The notes below the pieces were generated by a model. The model made no database searches and was not told the origin of the DNA. It saw nothing but the letters and a program-made list of their open reading frames with translations. Below are positions 1 to 8,803 of a stretch of 41,316 nt of DNA, one piece after another. The stretch's first letter is position 1, and every line of letters begins with the position of its first letter. Source of the DNA: JALXCH01 sp964495805 (GTDB taxonomy: Bacteria > Calditrichota > Calditrichia > RBG-13-44-9); NCBI GenBank assembly GCA_964495805.1, contig CAZBWV010000031.1, positions 1 to 41,316 on the forward strand, given 5' to 3'. Both the position numbers and the translations under genes were made by a program.

Positions 1-109
1 GCATGTTGATGGATGTGTACGGGGGAGCCTCTGAAGGGAAAAATCCCGAATCCCTAATTCCGGGCTCCAAATAATTTCCCCCGTTTGGTTGTAGTGGAAA
101 ATAGGTATA

Positions 110-276
110 GCTCCGCAGGAGCGACAGAACCATAGCCCGTGGATTCATCCATGGGAACCGTGAACAACCCATGGATTCATCCATGGGAACCGTGAACAAC
201 CCGTGGATTCACCCATGGGAATGTATGAGCGCACAATGAAAAAACGGAGTCCCGCAGGGACGGTAGAAATGAATGT
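110..276 (+). repeat. REP-like intergenic element, copy 1, with a 32-bp triplicate
   Basis: The element starts with a hairpin GCTCC-GCA-GGAGC (110-122). Next come three copies of a 32-bp unit starting at 136, 168 and 200. Each unit holds a 20-bp palindrome of the type CCCATGGATTCATCCATGGG, and the first two end in AACCGTGAACAA. A second small hairpin, GTCCC-GCA-GGGAC (249-261), follows, then GGTAGAAATGAATGTGT. The two small hairpins keep the same GCA loop while stem bases change in pairs. A related element lies at 3013-3157 and a fragment at 5414-5433. Bases 1-109 show nothing I can name. The element ends about 50 bases before the first glycosidase gene. Confidence 0.8.
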
Positions 277-324
277 GTCGTATATTCAAAAATTTTTGCG
301 AGCTAAACCAAAAAGGAACAATTC

Positions 325-2904
325 ATGAAATCCGGAATTTTATCCATTTTGCTATCGATTTTAATTTCATTTTCGGGGATATTTGCCCAGGACGGTCTCA
401 TTCCCGCCTTTCCCTTGCCTGGTAGCGACATCGAGCTGCACCGGCTGGCACGCCCGGGTACGCCCTTCGACAAAGTCGGACGAAAATTTGCCATTTTGGG
501 TGACGAGAGCGGTGCATTCGAAGCCTGGGCCTATCCATTGAAACTCCTGCGTAATTTCGAATTCTCCTTCTTCGTGCGGGAATCCACCCGCCCCATTTAC
601 GGACGGGATATTGTACGCACCATCTCGGTTACCCCGGCTGTTACCGTGCTTACCTATGTGTACCAGTCCTTTACCGTAAAAGCCGCTTATATCACCCCGG
701 TGGATAAACCCGGAGCAATGATTTTGCTTTCGGTGGATTCCGACCATCCCCTGACTATCGTGTGCGGATTTCTGCCGGTATTGCAACCCATGTGGCCCGC
801 CGGTATCGGCGGACAGTACGCGTACTGGCACAACGAGCTGAAGGCGTACGTCATTTCCGAATCCACCGGCAGAAATCACGGACTGGTGGGTTCCCCGGCA
901 GCCGAAGGTATTTCCTACACTCCAGCACATATGCTCTCCGATACACCGAATGAGTTCAAAATCGTCATTCGCGATCCTGAAGCAGTGCGCAATCGGTACA
1001 TTCCCATCTACCTGGCCGGAGGAAAGGGAGAGTGGAAGGCGGTGGAGGCGGTGTACCGGCAGTTGCAGGAAACCCCCCGCCAGTTGGTGGAAGAAACCGC
1101 TGCCCATTACCGCAATCTGCGCCGCAATACCCTGCGGGTGCACACGCCGGATTCCCTGTTGAATCTGGCTCTGGAATGGGCAAAAATCTCCTACGACAAC
1201 CTGCTGGTGGATAATCCCGATCTGGGGCTGGGACTGGTGGCCGGGCTGGGTGCGTCGGGAAAAGGCGGACGTCCCGGATTTGGCTGGTATTTCGGCGGCG
1301 ATGCTTACATCAACTCCTTTAGTCTGAACGCTCTGGGTGCATATCAGACCGTTCGGGATGTGCTGGCCTTCACCCAGAAGTGGCAGCGCCGGGACGGAAA
1401 GATGGCACACGAGCTCTCTCAGGCAGCCGGCTACATCGACTGGTGGAACGATTACCACTACGGCTACATCCATGGGGATACCACGCCGTTTTACATTGTG
1501 GCCATGTACGATTATTACCGCTGCACCGGCGATCTGGATTTTGTGCAGCAGAGCTGGGAGAGCGTAAAGAAGGCTTATCGCTGGTGCCTGAGCACCGATG
1601 CCAACGGTGATGGATTGATGGACAATCGCAAGGCGGGACTGGGTGCTTCTGAATACGGCGATTTCACCGGTGTGGAGACGGATGTGTATCTGGGGGCGGT
1701 GTGGACCCGCGCCGCCCGGGGTATGCAATATCTGGCGGAAGCGGTGGGCGACCAAAATCTTGCTCAGCAGGCGGAAAAGGATTACCAGCGGGCATTGAAA
1801 GCCTTCCGGGAAAAATTCTGGAATCCTGAGCAGGGAGTGTATGCCTATGCCTTCGACGCTGAAGGAAAAAAAGTGGCGGAAATTTCTCCCTGGTGCACGG
1901 TGGGAATGATGTGGGGATTGGGAGAGGAAGCGAAAACCCGGCAGTGTCTGGAGCGTTTAAGCCGCGCCGATGTGTTCACCGATTGGGGCGTACGGATGAT
2001 TTCCACGGAGAGCAAATATTTCCAGCCACTCAATTACAATTACGGGGCAGTTTGGCCGTTTGTGGGAAGCTGGGCTGCCACAGCGTTTTTTAAGAACGGG
2101 TTTCCCGTGCAGGGAACCTTTCTGCTCAACGCCAACGTACAACACACCTTCGACAATTCCCTGGGCAACGTAACCGAGGTCTTCTCCGGTGCACGGGACA
2201 TCTGGCCGCAGGAAGCGGTAAGTCATCAGGGATTTTCTACTGCCGGGGTAGTGCTGCCATTTGTGCGAGGAATGCTGGGACTGAAAGGAGATGTGCGAGC
2301 GGAACGAGTGGAGTTCCGACCCCGGTTTCCTGCGGACTGGTCCCGGGTTCGGGTGGGGAATTTTCGGATAGGGAAAGCCGTGCTGGATTTTACCTTCACC
2401 CGGCAGGATAGTTTGATCCAGCTCCAGGTGAATGCCCGACAGGCCAGTAGCCATTTCTTCGTCTTTGCACCGGCTTTGTTTGCCGGTAGTATGGTACAAT
2501 CGGTGGAGGTCAACGGTCAACCTGCAAAATTCCGGAACCGCGAAAACGGATTCTTGATCTGTCCGGAAGTCAGCTTTCCGCTACGTGATGGGGAGAATCG
2601 GGTGGCAATCCGCTTCCGACCCACGGTGGAAATTTTACCACCCCTGCGGCAGAATCGGGTGGGGGAGAGCAACCGCGGATTAAAAATCGTGTCGATTCGG
2701 CGTAGCGGCAATCAGTTAATTGTGCAGACTCAGGGATTGTTCGGAATGACCTACACGCTCCCGGTAACCCATCCCGAATTAATCGACCGGGTGGAAGGAG
2801 CAACCCTGCGGAACGATCGGCTGGAAATTTCCTTCCCGGAAGGAAACACAATGGAGTTTGCTGAGAAAACCATTGTCCTTCGGATAAAATCCGAATCCAG
2901 ATGA
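325..2904 (+). CDS. secreted six-hairpin glycosidase, GDE_C/amylo-alpha-1,6-glucosidase-like
   Basis: Predicted exported glycoside hydrolase of 859 residues. Residues 1-21 form a signal peptide ending FSGIFAQ. After a beta-rich N-terminal region (about 30-260) comes an (alpha/alpha)6 barrel (about 280-660). It carries FGWYFGGDAYI, which resembles the GLPWFGRD region of glycogen-debranching-type C-terminal domains, and GDTTPFYIVAMYDYY, which resembles their DATLWF region. A motif NYGAVWPFVGSW lies late in the barrel, and a beta-sandwich tail follows (about 670-859). The start is supported by AAAGGAAC eight bases upstream. It is followed by GH172 and another six-hairpin enzyme on the same strand, so it probably removes terminal sugars from a shared glycan. 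The substrate cannot be read from sequence. GH63 or GH15 relatives are the alternatives. Confidence 0.72.
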   Translation: MKSGILSILLSILISFSGIFAQDGLIPAFPLPGSDIELHRLARPGTPFDKVGRKFAILGDESGAFEAWAYPLKLLRNFEFSFFVRESTRPIYGRDIVRTISVTPAVTVLTYVYQSFTVKAAYITPVDKPGAMILLSVDSDHPLTIVCGFLPVLQPMWPAGIGGQYAYWHNELKAYVISESTGRNHGLVGSPAAEGISYTPAHMLSDTPNEFKIVIRDPEAVRNRYIPIYLAGGKGEWKAVEAVYRQLQETPRQLVEETAAHYRNLRRNTLRVHTPDSLLNLALEWAKISYDNLLVDNPDLGLGLVAGLGASGKGGRPGFGWYFGGDAYINSFSLNALGAYQTVRDVLAFTQKWQRRDGKMAHELSQAAGYIDWWNDYHYGYIHGDTTPFYIVAMYDYYRCTGDLDFVQQSWESVKKAYRWCLSTDANGDGLMDNRKAGLGASEYGDFTGVETDVYLGAVWTRAARGMQYLAEAVGDQNLAQQAEKDYQRALKAFREKFWNPEQGVYAYAFDAEGKKVAEISPWCTVGMMWGLGEEAKTRQCLERLSRADVFTDWGVRMISTESKYFQPLNYNYGAVWPFVGSWAATAFFKNGFPVQGTFLLNANVQHTFDNSLGNVTEVFSGARDIWPQEAVSHQGFSTAGVVLPFVRGMLGLKGDVRAERVEFRPRFPADWSRVRVGNFRIGKAVLDFTFTRQDSLIQLQVNARQASSHFFVFAPALFAGSMVQSVEVNGQPAKFRNRENGFLICPEVSFPLRDGENRVAIRFRPTVEILPPLRQNRVGESNRGLKIVSIRRSGNQLIVQTQGLFGMTYTLPVTHPELIDRVEGATLRNDRLEISFPEGNTMEFAEKTIVLRIKSESR

Positions 2905-3012
2905 TCGGGGCGGTTAATGAGAAATGTGTGGTGTTTTTTCCCGATTGAATTATGAGTGAAACTCCGGCCCCCTACCGGCGCTCAGGTTATGCTATGCGGA
3001 AACTAAAAAAAA

Positions 3013-3157
3013 GCTCCGCAGGAGCGACAGAACCATAGCCAATGGATTCGTCCATGGGAGAGAGAGAAAACGGTGGCAAAAAACGGATGAAGCTCCGTAG
3101 GAACGACAGAACCCAGCCCATGAATTCATCCATGGGTACCGTAGAAATAAATGTGTG
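3013..3157 (+). repeat. REP-like intergenic element, copy 2
   Basis: Contains GCTCC-GCA-GGAGC (3013-3025) followed by GACAGAACCATAGCC, a degenerate palindrome CCAATGGATTCGTCCATGGG (3039-3058), a second small hairpin GCTCC-GTA-GGAAC (3092-3104), a palindrome CCCATGAATTCATCCATGGG (3117-3136), and the shared tail CCGTAGAAATAAATGTGT. Order and orientation match the element at 110-276. It sits in the 357-base gap between two glycosidase genes. The rest of that gap holds only a heptamer repeat at 3198-3232. Confidence 0.75.
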
Positions 3158-3197
3158 AACATGGTTTTAGGGTTCAAAGAACGGATGATTTTTTAAA

Positions 3198-3232
3198 ATT
3201 TGTAATTTGGTATTTAGCATTTGTTATTTGGG
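3198..3232 (+). repeat. heptamer tandem repeat, ATTTGNN x5
   Basis: ATTT recurs exactly every 7 bases at 3198, 3205, 3212, 3219 and 3226. The fifth base is G in four of the five units, and the last two positions vary. The array lies 30 bases upstream of the GH172 gene and resembles the heptamer arrays at 10911-10945 and 20227-20269 in period but not in core sequence. Confidence 0.7.
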
Positions 3233-3261
3233 GCCCGGGAATCTTATTATGAGGATGTGAA

Positions 3262-5250
3262 ATGAAAAACCTTTTCCTTTTCATCGGAATTCTCTTCTGG
3301 TGGGTTAGCTCTCTTTTTGCCCAGAGTGTTCTGGAAAAAATCCTCTCTCCGGCTCAGTTGCCGGTATTAAAACCCAGCCGTCTGTACCAGATTTCCAGTT
3401 ACGATACCACCGGTGGGAACAACGACCGCATTAGCCTGCAACCCGGGGAAACGGCAGTAATTGCCCAGCTCCAGGGTCCCGGCGTGATTACTCGTATCTG
3501 GGTAACCATCGACTCCCGCGATCCCTATTTTTTGCGCCGGATTGTTCTACGCATGTACTGGGACCACGAGAAAAATCCTTCCGTGGAAGCACCTATCGGC
3601 GATTTTTTCGGTACGGGATTCGAGTACCGCCAGTACATTTCCCGGTTTGTGGGGATGACCAGCGGCGGGTACTACTGCTACTTTCCCATGCCGTTTAACC
3701 GCTTCGCCCGCATCGAGGTGGAAAACCAGACCGGCCAGGAAGTTTACGCATTCTATTATCAGATTGATTACCAGCAGCTGGACGAACCGCTGCCGAAGGA
3801 TGTTGCTTATTTCCATGCCTGGTGGAATCGGGAGATTCGCACCGTGCCGGAGAAGAACTATCTGGTGCTGGAAGCACATGGCCGCGGGCATTTTGTGGGA
3901 ATGAATCTGAGCATGCAGAGCTACCGGCGCAGTCTCTGGTTCTTAGAAGGGGATGAAATGGTGTACGTGGACGGGGAAACTTTTCCTTCTGTGTACGGAA
4001 CGGGTACGGAGGACTATTTCACTGCCGGGTGGTATTTCAATCGCGGGGAATTTGCCGCACCGTACCACGGGCTGATTCTCAAAGACGATTCCCTGGGGCG
4101 CATTGCCGCTTACCGTTTCCAGGTAGGTGATGCCATTCCTTTCCGAAAATCGTTGAGATTTACCATTGAGCACGGGCATGCAAACAGCGAAGTGGCCGAT
4201 TACAGTAGCACCGCCTACTGGTACCAGAAGGAACCGCACCAGCCGTTTCCGCCCATGCTCAAAGCCAGCCTTCGAATCCCCTTACGGGTGGCGGTTCCTC
4301 CCGGTGCGCTGGAAGCTGAATCCCTCAAACCAATCGGTGCTGTGCATAGCCGGGTGGAAGATATGTCCGATTACGGTCCCGATTGGAGCGGGATGAAGCA
4401 ATTGCGGGTGGAGCCTGCCGGAAAAAACAATCATTTTGTGCTGAATGTGCCGGCGGGAGAAGAACCCCGGTACCATGTAATCCTATATTACACCTGCGGT
4501 CCCGATTACGGTGAGGTGGATATTTTTTATGATGGAAAAAAGGTGGGAGCCATTTCTGGTTACCGTCCGGAAGTGTTCCCCGGTGGCGGACTGCGATTAA
4601 ACGATTTACGGGTGCACGATGGTCGATTGCCGCTTCATTTTGTTATTTCCGGAAAAGCCAGGAAAGCTACCGGATACGCAGTGGGGCTGGATGCGCTTGT
4701 GCTGGAACCGGTGCGGGAGTATATCCCCGAGTGGTATATTATCGGGCCGTTTCCCAATCCCCGCAAATCGGAGACCGAACGGCTGGGACTGGACACGGTA
4801 TATCCCCCGGAACAGGAAATTGATTTCAGTAAAAAGTATGTGGGAGCGGACAGTCAGCTGGTTGGCTGGCAGTTAGTGAAAACACCCCCGGACGGTCGGG
4901 TGCATTTGTGGGATAAGTTCAAACCATACGAGCTGGTGGTGGCATACGCATTGACCTATGTTTACGCACCGCAGGATACGGTGGTACCACTGCTCATCGG
5001 TTCGGACGATGGCATCAAGGTGTTTTTAAACGACCGGCCGGTATTCCGCAAGCTGTTGGTTCGCATTTCCATGCCGGACCAGGATCGGATTCCTTTGCAC
5101 CTGCACAGGGGCTGGAATAAGCTATTATTGAAAATCGAGAACAATTTTGGCGGGTACGCCTTTTTTGCCCGTTTGTTGGATCCGGACCATCGGCTGGTGG
5201 TGAATGTGAATAAAAAACTGGAGAAGGAAAATCCGGTTTCTCACGATTGA
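3262..5250 (+). CDS. secreted GH172 (DUF2961) family glycosidase
   Basis: 662 residues with a signal peptide (1-20, ending SLFAQ). Residues about 40-370 match the DUF2961 family, now GH172, whose characterised members act on alpha-fructofuranosides and arabinofuranosides. Visible family motifs are PGVITRIWVT, EAPIGDFFGTGF, FLEGDEMVYVDGE and YGTGTEDYFTAGW. Glu229 and Glu250 are 21 residues apart, the same spacing as the catalytic pair I recall for the Bifidobacterium enzyme (E270/E291). A second beta-sandwich (about 475-650, opening EWYIIGPFPNP) looks like a carbohydrate-binding or accessory domain. GAGGATG seven bases upstream supports the start. The family assignment is secure; the substrate is inferred from the family only. 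Confidence 0.85.
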   Translation: MKNLFLFIGILFWWVSSLFAQSVLEKILSPAQLPVLKPSRLYQISSYDTTGGNNDRISLQPGETAVIAQLQGPGVITRIWVTIDSRDPYFLRRIVLRMYWDHEKNPSVEAPIGDFFGTGFEYRQYISRFVGMTSGGYYCYFPMPFNRFARIEVENQTGQEVYAFYYQIDYQQLDEPLPKDVAYFHAWWNREIRTVPEKNYLVLEAHGRGHFVGMNLSMQSYRRSLWFLEGDEMVYVDGETFPSVYGTGTEDYFTAGWYFNRGEFAAPYHGLILKDDSLGRIAAYRFQVGDAIPFRKSLRFTIEHGHANSEVADYSSTAYWYQKEPHQPFPPMLKASLRIPLRVAVPPGALEAESLKPIGAVHSRVEDMSDYGPDWSGMKQLRVEPAGKNNHFVLNVPAGEEPRYHVILYYTCGPDYGEVDIFYDGKKVGAISGYRPEVFPGGGLRLNDLRVHDGRLPLHFVISGKARKATGYAVGLDALVLEPVREYIPEWYIIGPFPNPRKSETERLGLDTVYPPEQEIDFSKKYVGADSQLVGWQLVKTPPDGRVHLWDKFKPYELVVAYALTYVYAPQDTVVPLLIGSDDGIKVFLNDRPVFRKLLVRISMPDQDRIPLHLHRGWNKLLLKIENNFGGYAFFARLLDPDHRLVVNVNKKLEKENPVSHD

Positions 5251-5413
5251 AATTGTTGGAAAATATTTTGCGTCCGGGTTAGGGGAGTTAAAAATGGGCG
5301 TTTGTTCCGGATGAGCTTTGCGGCGAGCGTTAGAGAGTGTTGATTTACCTGTTATTCCGGGCTAATCAAGACGCAGACAAAACAGGCTAAGAAATTTTAA
5401 AAGCTTATGCAAG

Positions 5414-5433
5414 CCCATGGATTTATCCAAGGG
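5414..5433 (+). repeat. partial REP-like palindrome, copy 3
   Basis: CCCATGGATTTATCCAAGGG is a degenerate copy of the palindrome found in the two larger elements upstream, without the small GCA-loop hairpins. It ends 36 bases before the next glycosidase start, so each of the three glycosidase genes has a copy ahead of it. Confidence 0.6.
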
Positions 5434-5469
5434 AATCCTGGAATATCGAACACGAAAAATGAGGGTTTT

Positions 5470-7608
5470 ATGATGAAACACATCCTTTTTCTATTCTGTT
5501 TAGTGGGAGGTTTGTTGGCGCAGGTCAGAATATCTGATGAATATTTGATTCTCAACGCTCGGGGAAACGACCCGTTATTTACCACCTATGCAGCGGCAAT
5601 GGAACGCTCACGCTTCTTTGCGGATAAAGCCTATTTCATGGATTACTTCTCACCCGACCGACCCATTACTTACCGCAGTCAGTACGCCGGAGAGTGGGCG
5701 ACCATCTGGAAAATCAACAATGTGGTGGTGGACGAAATCCGCGAGTTCGAACAGTTGCCGGTGGTGGTAGCCTCGTTTCCGGATATGGCCATTCTGCAGT
5801 ATGAACCGTTTGGCGGCTTGCAGGTGCAGGAGGTCTTTTTGGTGTACAGCTCCGGTGCAGCACTGGTGGATTTGCACATCCGAAACACCGGAAAGATTGA
5901 TTACAAAATCCAGTTGTTCTCTGTACTGCATCTTTCGGAAGATTCTCTGCGTGCCACCGGTTATGACGCTGACAACCGCGGGCTCTGGTTCGAGCACTAC
6001 GAATCCACTATTCGGTTGCATAGCAATCTGTACACCGGACGTGGATATCCGACGGATTTTCGCAATTTGCTTGCTTGTTCCGATAAGCCGGACAGTTACG
6101 GTACGCATCGTGGGTGCGATTGGGAAGACTTTTATTTCGCCATCAAACGACTGAGTAAGGTGCATTTTTATGTGGAGAAGCTGAACGAACAGGACACCGG
6201 CGCAGCAGATTTTGTGGCGATTCAGAAGAATTTGCAGCTACGACCCGGCGAGAGTGCCACGGTACGCTTTGTGCGCGGGGTGCAGGATGCCCGCAAAGCA
6301 AAAACCGAACTGGTACAGGATGTTCGTGCCGCCCTGTCCGCTAACGTGCAAAAGTTTGTGGACGCCAATGTGGAGCTGTTTCGTTCTGTGCCGCGAATTC
6401 GCTTCAAAACATCTGCGGAAAAAATGGTGTATCTCGGTGCGCTAAATCTGGTGCGCCAGTGCATGTTACCACCTCGCGGAAAAACCCGGCACAACTACTA
6501 TGTGTTCTCGCGCAATCCCATCTGGGGCTGGGGACACGGCCACCAGGTAATGCACGAATCCATCTCCATGATTCCCTACGCTTACCTGGATGCTTACTCT
6601 GCAGAGGAATCGCAGCGGATTTACGTGGAACAGCAGTATCCCGATGGGCTGATTGCCTATCGGGTGGGACCTCGCGGTCCACAGGTCTATCCCCACGAAG
6701 GCGTGGCTACCACCTCCGCACCGTTTTTCTCCTGGACGAACTGGGAAATTTACCAGGTCAGTCACGATAAAGATTTCCTGAAAGAAGTGTATGAGACCGG
6801 AAAAAAATACATCGGGTACCTGGATCGCGAGCGAGATAAAGACCACGACGGAATGTACGAGTGGGGACCGTACGGCATCATCGAAAACGTGCGGGACGGC
6901 TGGAACGTGGTCTTTCAGCTTTTCTCCGAGGGTGAGGACGAAGGCAGAGACATCTCCGACGAACTGGATGCGTTGGACCTGACCTGTCAGGTGGCCAACG
7001 AAGTGTACTACCTTCAAAAAATGGCTGAAGAACTGGGCTACCGGGATGAAGCCCGCATGTGGCAGCAGCGACATCGGAAACTGGCCGAGTTAATTAATCG
7101 CTATATGTGGGACGATTCCACCGGTTTTTATTACCACGTTGCCATGAAGGATAACTCTTTTAAATTTGAAGGGAAAAGCCTGAAGCGCAAGGAAATCATC
7201 GGCTTTTTGCCCATGTGGGCACGGGTGGCTCCGAAGGAGCGGGCAAAACGGTTGCTGAATCATCTCACCGATCCAAAATCCTTCTGGCGTCGCTACGGAG
7301 TGCCGACCCTGGCAGCGGACGACCCCAACTACACACCCTTTGTGGATGGTTGCTGCCGCTGGAATGGTCCGGTGTGGCTGCTGTGGGACTACATGGTGTT
7401 CGAAGGGTTGCGCAATTATGGTTATAATGACCTGGCCAATCAGGTAGCCAACAAAATGATGCTGGCCGTCACAACCCAGCTTTCCCGTAATCACCACTTC
7501 TGGGAATCCTACAGTCCGGATTTTCCGGTGCAGGAGTGTCCGTCCAATTACATCTGGGATTCCATCATGGCCAAAGTGTTGATTGATGTGTACGGAAAAA
7601 GCCATTAA
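5470..7608 (+). CDS. secreted six-hairpin glycosidase, GH63/MGH1-like
   Basis: The start is placed at the ATGATG preceded by GAGGG. Translation from there gives MMKHILFLFCLVGGLLAQ, a clean signal peptide, and a protein of 712 residues. An in-frame ATG at 5407 would add 21 residues translated from the repeat palindrome and is unlikely. An N-terminal beta domain (to about 270) leads into an (alpha/alpha)6 barrel with NPIWGWGHGHQVMHESI, YEWGPYGIIENVRDGWNV, CCRWNGPVWLLWDYM and WESYSPDF. These are typical of GH63 and the mannosylglycerate-hydrolase-like group. Likely role: exo-acting glycosidase in the same pathway as the two upstream enzymes. galT follows after 38 bases, suggesting an operon. Substrate unknown. 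Confidence 0.72.
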   Translation: MMKHILFLFCLVGGLLAQVRISDEYLILNARGNDPLFTTYAAAMERSRFFADKAYFMDYFSPDRPITYRSQYAGEWATIWKINNVVVDEIREFEQLPVVVASFPDMAILQYEPFGGLQVQEVFLVYSSGAALVDLHIRNTGKIDYKIQLFSVLHLSEDSLRATGYDADNRGLWFEHYESTIRLHSNLYTGRGYPTDFRNLLACSDKPDSYGTHRGCDWEDFYFAIKRLSKVHFYVEKLNEQDTGAADFVAIQKNLQLRPGESATVRFVRGVQDARKAKTELVQDVRAALSANVQKFVDANVELFRSVPRIRFKTSAEKMVYLGALNLVRQCMLPPRGKTRHNYYVFSRNPIWGWGHGHQVMHESISMIPYAYLDAYSAEESQRIYVEQQYPDGLIAYRVGPRGPQVYPHEGVATTSAPFFSWTNWEIYQVSHDKDFLKEVYETGKKYIGYLDRERDKDHDGMYEWGPYGIIENVRDGWNVVFQLFSEGEDEGRDISDELDALDLTCQVANEVYYLQKMAEELGYRDEARMWQQRHRKLAELINRYMWDDSTGFYYHVAMKDNSFKFEGKSLKRKEIIGFLPMWARVAPKERAKRLLNHLTDPKSFWRRYGVPTLAADDPNYTPFVDGCCRWNGPVWLLWDYMVFEGLRNYGYNDLANQVANKMMLAVTTQLSRNHHFWESYSPDFPVQECPSNYIWDSIMAKVLIDVYGKSH

Positions 7609-7646
7609 CTGAGCCAACCTGTTGAATGGAAGAAAGGGTTAGTTTT

Positions 7647-8690
7647 ATGGATTCCTTTTTTCAGAGTCATCCCCACCGGCGATATAATGCACTGACCGGA
7701 GAATGGATACTGGTTTCTCCCCAGCGGGCACAACGTCCCTGGCAGGGGAAGGTTGAGGAAATACCGGAAGAGAAACGGCCTGGATACGACCCAAATTGCT
7801 ATTTGTGTCCCGGAAACCTGCGCGCAGGAGGTAAACGGAATCCCCCTTACGGCAGTGTGTATGTATTTGACAATGATTTCAGTGCTTTACTACCGGATAC
7901 GCCTCTCTTGGAATATCGTCAGGGAGATTTACTCCTCGCCCGTGGTGAACCGGGTATCTGTCGGGTAGTGTGCTTTTCTCCACGTCATGACCTGACCTTG
8001 CCTGAACTTTCTGTACCGGAAATTCGTGCGGTGGTGGAAGTATGGAGCGAGCAGTTTCGTGAATTGGGTTCCCTGCCACAAATTCAATACGTCCAGATAT
8101 TCGAGAACAAAGGCGAAATTATGGGATGCAGCAATCCCCACCCGCACGGACAAATCTGGGCTGAATACACGGTGCCGGTGGAGCCGGCAAAGGAGCAACA
8201 TCAACAAAAGAAATATTTTCAGGAGAAGAACCGCTGTTTGCTGTGCGATTATCTGAATTTAGAAGATCAATTGGGTGAGCGGATTGTTGTGGAAAACGAA
8301 AGTTTTGTGGTACTGGTACCGTTCTGGGCGGTGTGGCCTTTCGAAACGCTGCTGCTCAGTCGCCAGCATCGCCGCAGCTTTCTGGATTTAACCGAAAAGG
8401 AAAAAGACGATCTGGCCGATATATTGAAACGCATCACCACTCGCTACGACAATCTGTTTCGGGTATCTTTCCCGTACTCAGCCGGTTTCCATCAGGCACC
8501 TACCGATGGGGAGGAGCATTCCGAATGGCACTTCCACATGCATTTTTACCCGCCGCTGCTGCGCTCTGCTACCGTCCGAAAATTCATGGTCGGGTACGAA
8601 ATGCTGGCCAACCCCCAGCGGGACATCACTCCGGAATGGAGTGCAGACAGGTTACGTAATTTACCAGAAGTGCACTATCGTGCAAAATAG
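7647..8690 (+). CDS. galT: galactose-1-phosphate uridylyltransferase
   Basis: Leloir-pathway enzyme swapping UMP between UDP-glucose and galactose 1-phosphate in the cytoplasm. The HIT-type active site HPHGQIW is present, with His165 and His167. His167 corresponds to the uridylylated His166 of E. coli. CYLCPGN and SPRHDLTL match the zinc-site region, and EWHFHMHFYPP matches the C-terminal histidine cluster. I place the start at 7647, which has GAAAGGG nine bases upstream and gives MDSFFQSHPHRRYN, aligning with the E. coli N-terminus. The ATG at 7626 lacks a ribosome site. Its position right behind secreted glycosidases suggests that the degraded glycan yields galactose (inference). Confidence 0.95.
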   Translation: MDSFFQSHPHRRYNALTGEWILVSPQRAQRPWQGKVEEIPEEKRPGYDPNCYLCPGNLRAGGKRNPPYGSVYVFDNDFSALLPDTPLLEYRQGDLLLARGEPGICRVVCFSPRHDLTLPELSVPEIRAVVEVWSEQFRELGSLPQIQYVQIFENKGEIMGCSNPHPHGQIWAEYTVPVEPAKEQHQQKKYFQEKNRCLLCDYLNLEDQLGERIVVENESFVVLVPFWAVWPFETLLLSRQHRRSFLDLTEKEKDDLADILKRITTRYDNLFRVSFPYSAGFHQAPTDGEEHSEWHFHMHFYPPLLRSATVRKFMVGYEMLANPQRDITPEWSADRLRNLPEVHYRAK

Positions 8691-8803
8691 CGGTCACGAA
8701 CGGTCCATGAATATAAGTTGTTTGTTTTTTGGGAATTTATTCAGATCGCAAACAAAACGGGAATAGAAAAAATTCAAAGAAATAAAACCGTCTGGAGTTA
8801 AAT

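Noticed and set aside
136..231. CRISPR array
   Set aside because: The bases between palindromes are the same in each unit, so there are no spacers. No cas genes are present.
367..1755. Long open frame on the minus strand opposite the first glycosidase gene
   Set aside because: It lies wholly antisense to a well-supported gene with signal peptide and family motifs. Its product has no domain pattern and no ribosome site.
5407..5469. Earlier start for the GH63-like gene
   Set aside because: The extra residues come from the repeat palindrome, and the start at 5470 has a good ribosome site and begins a signal peptide.
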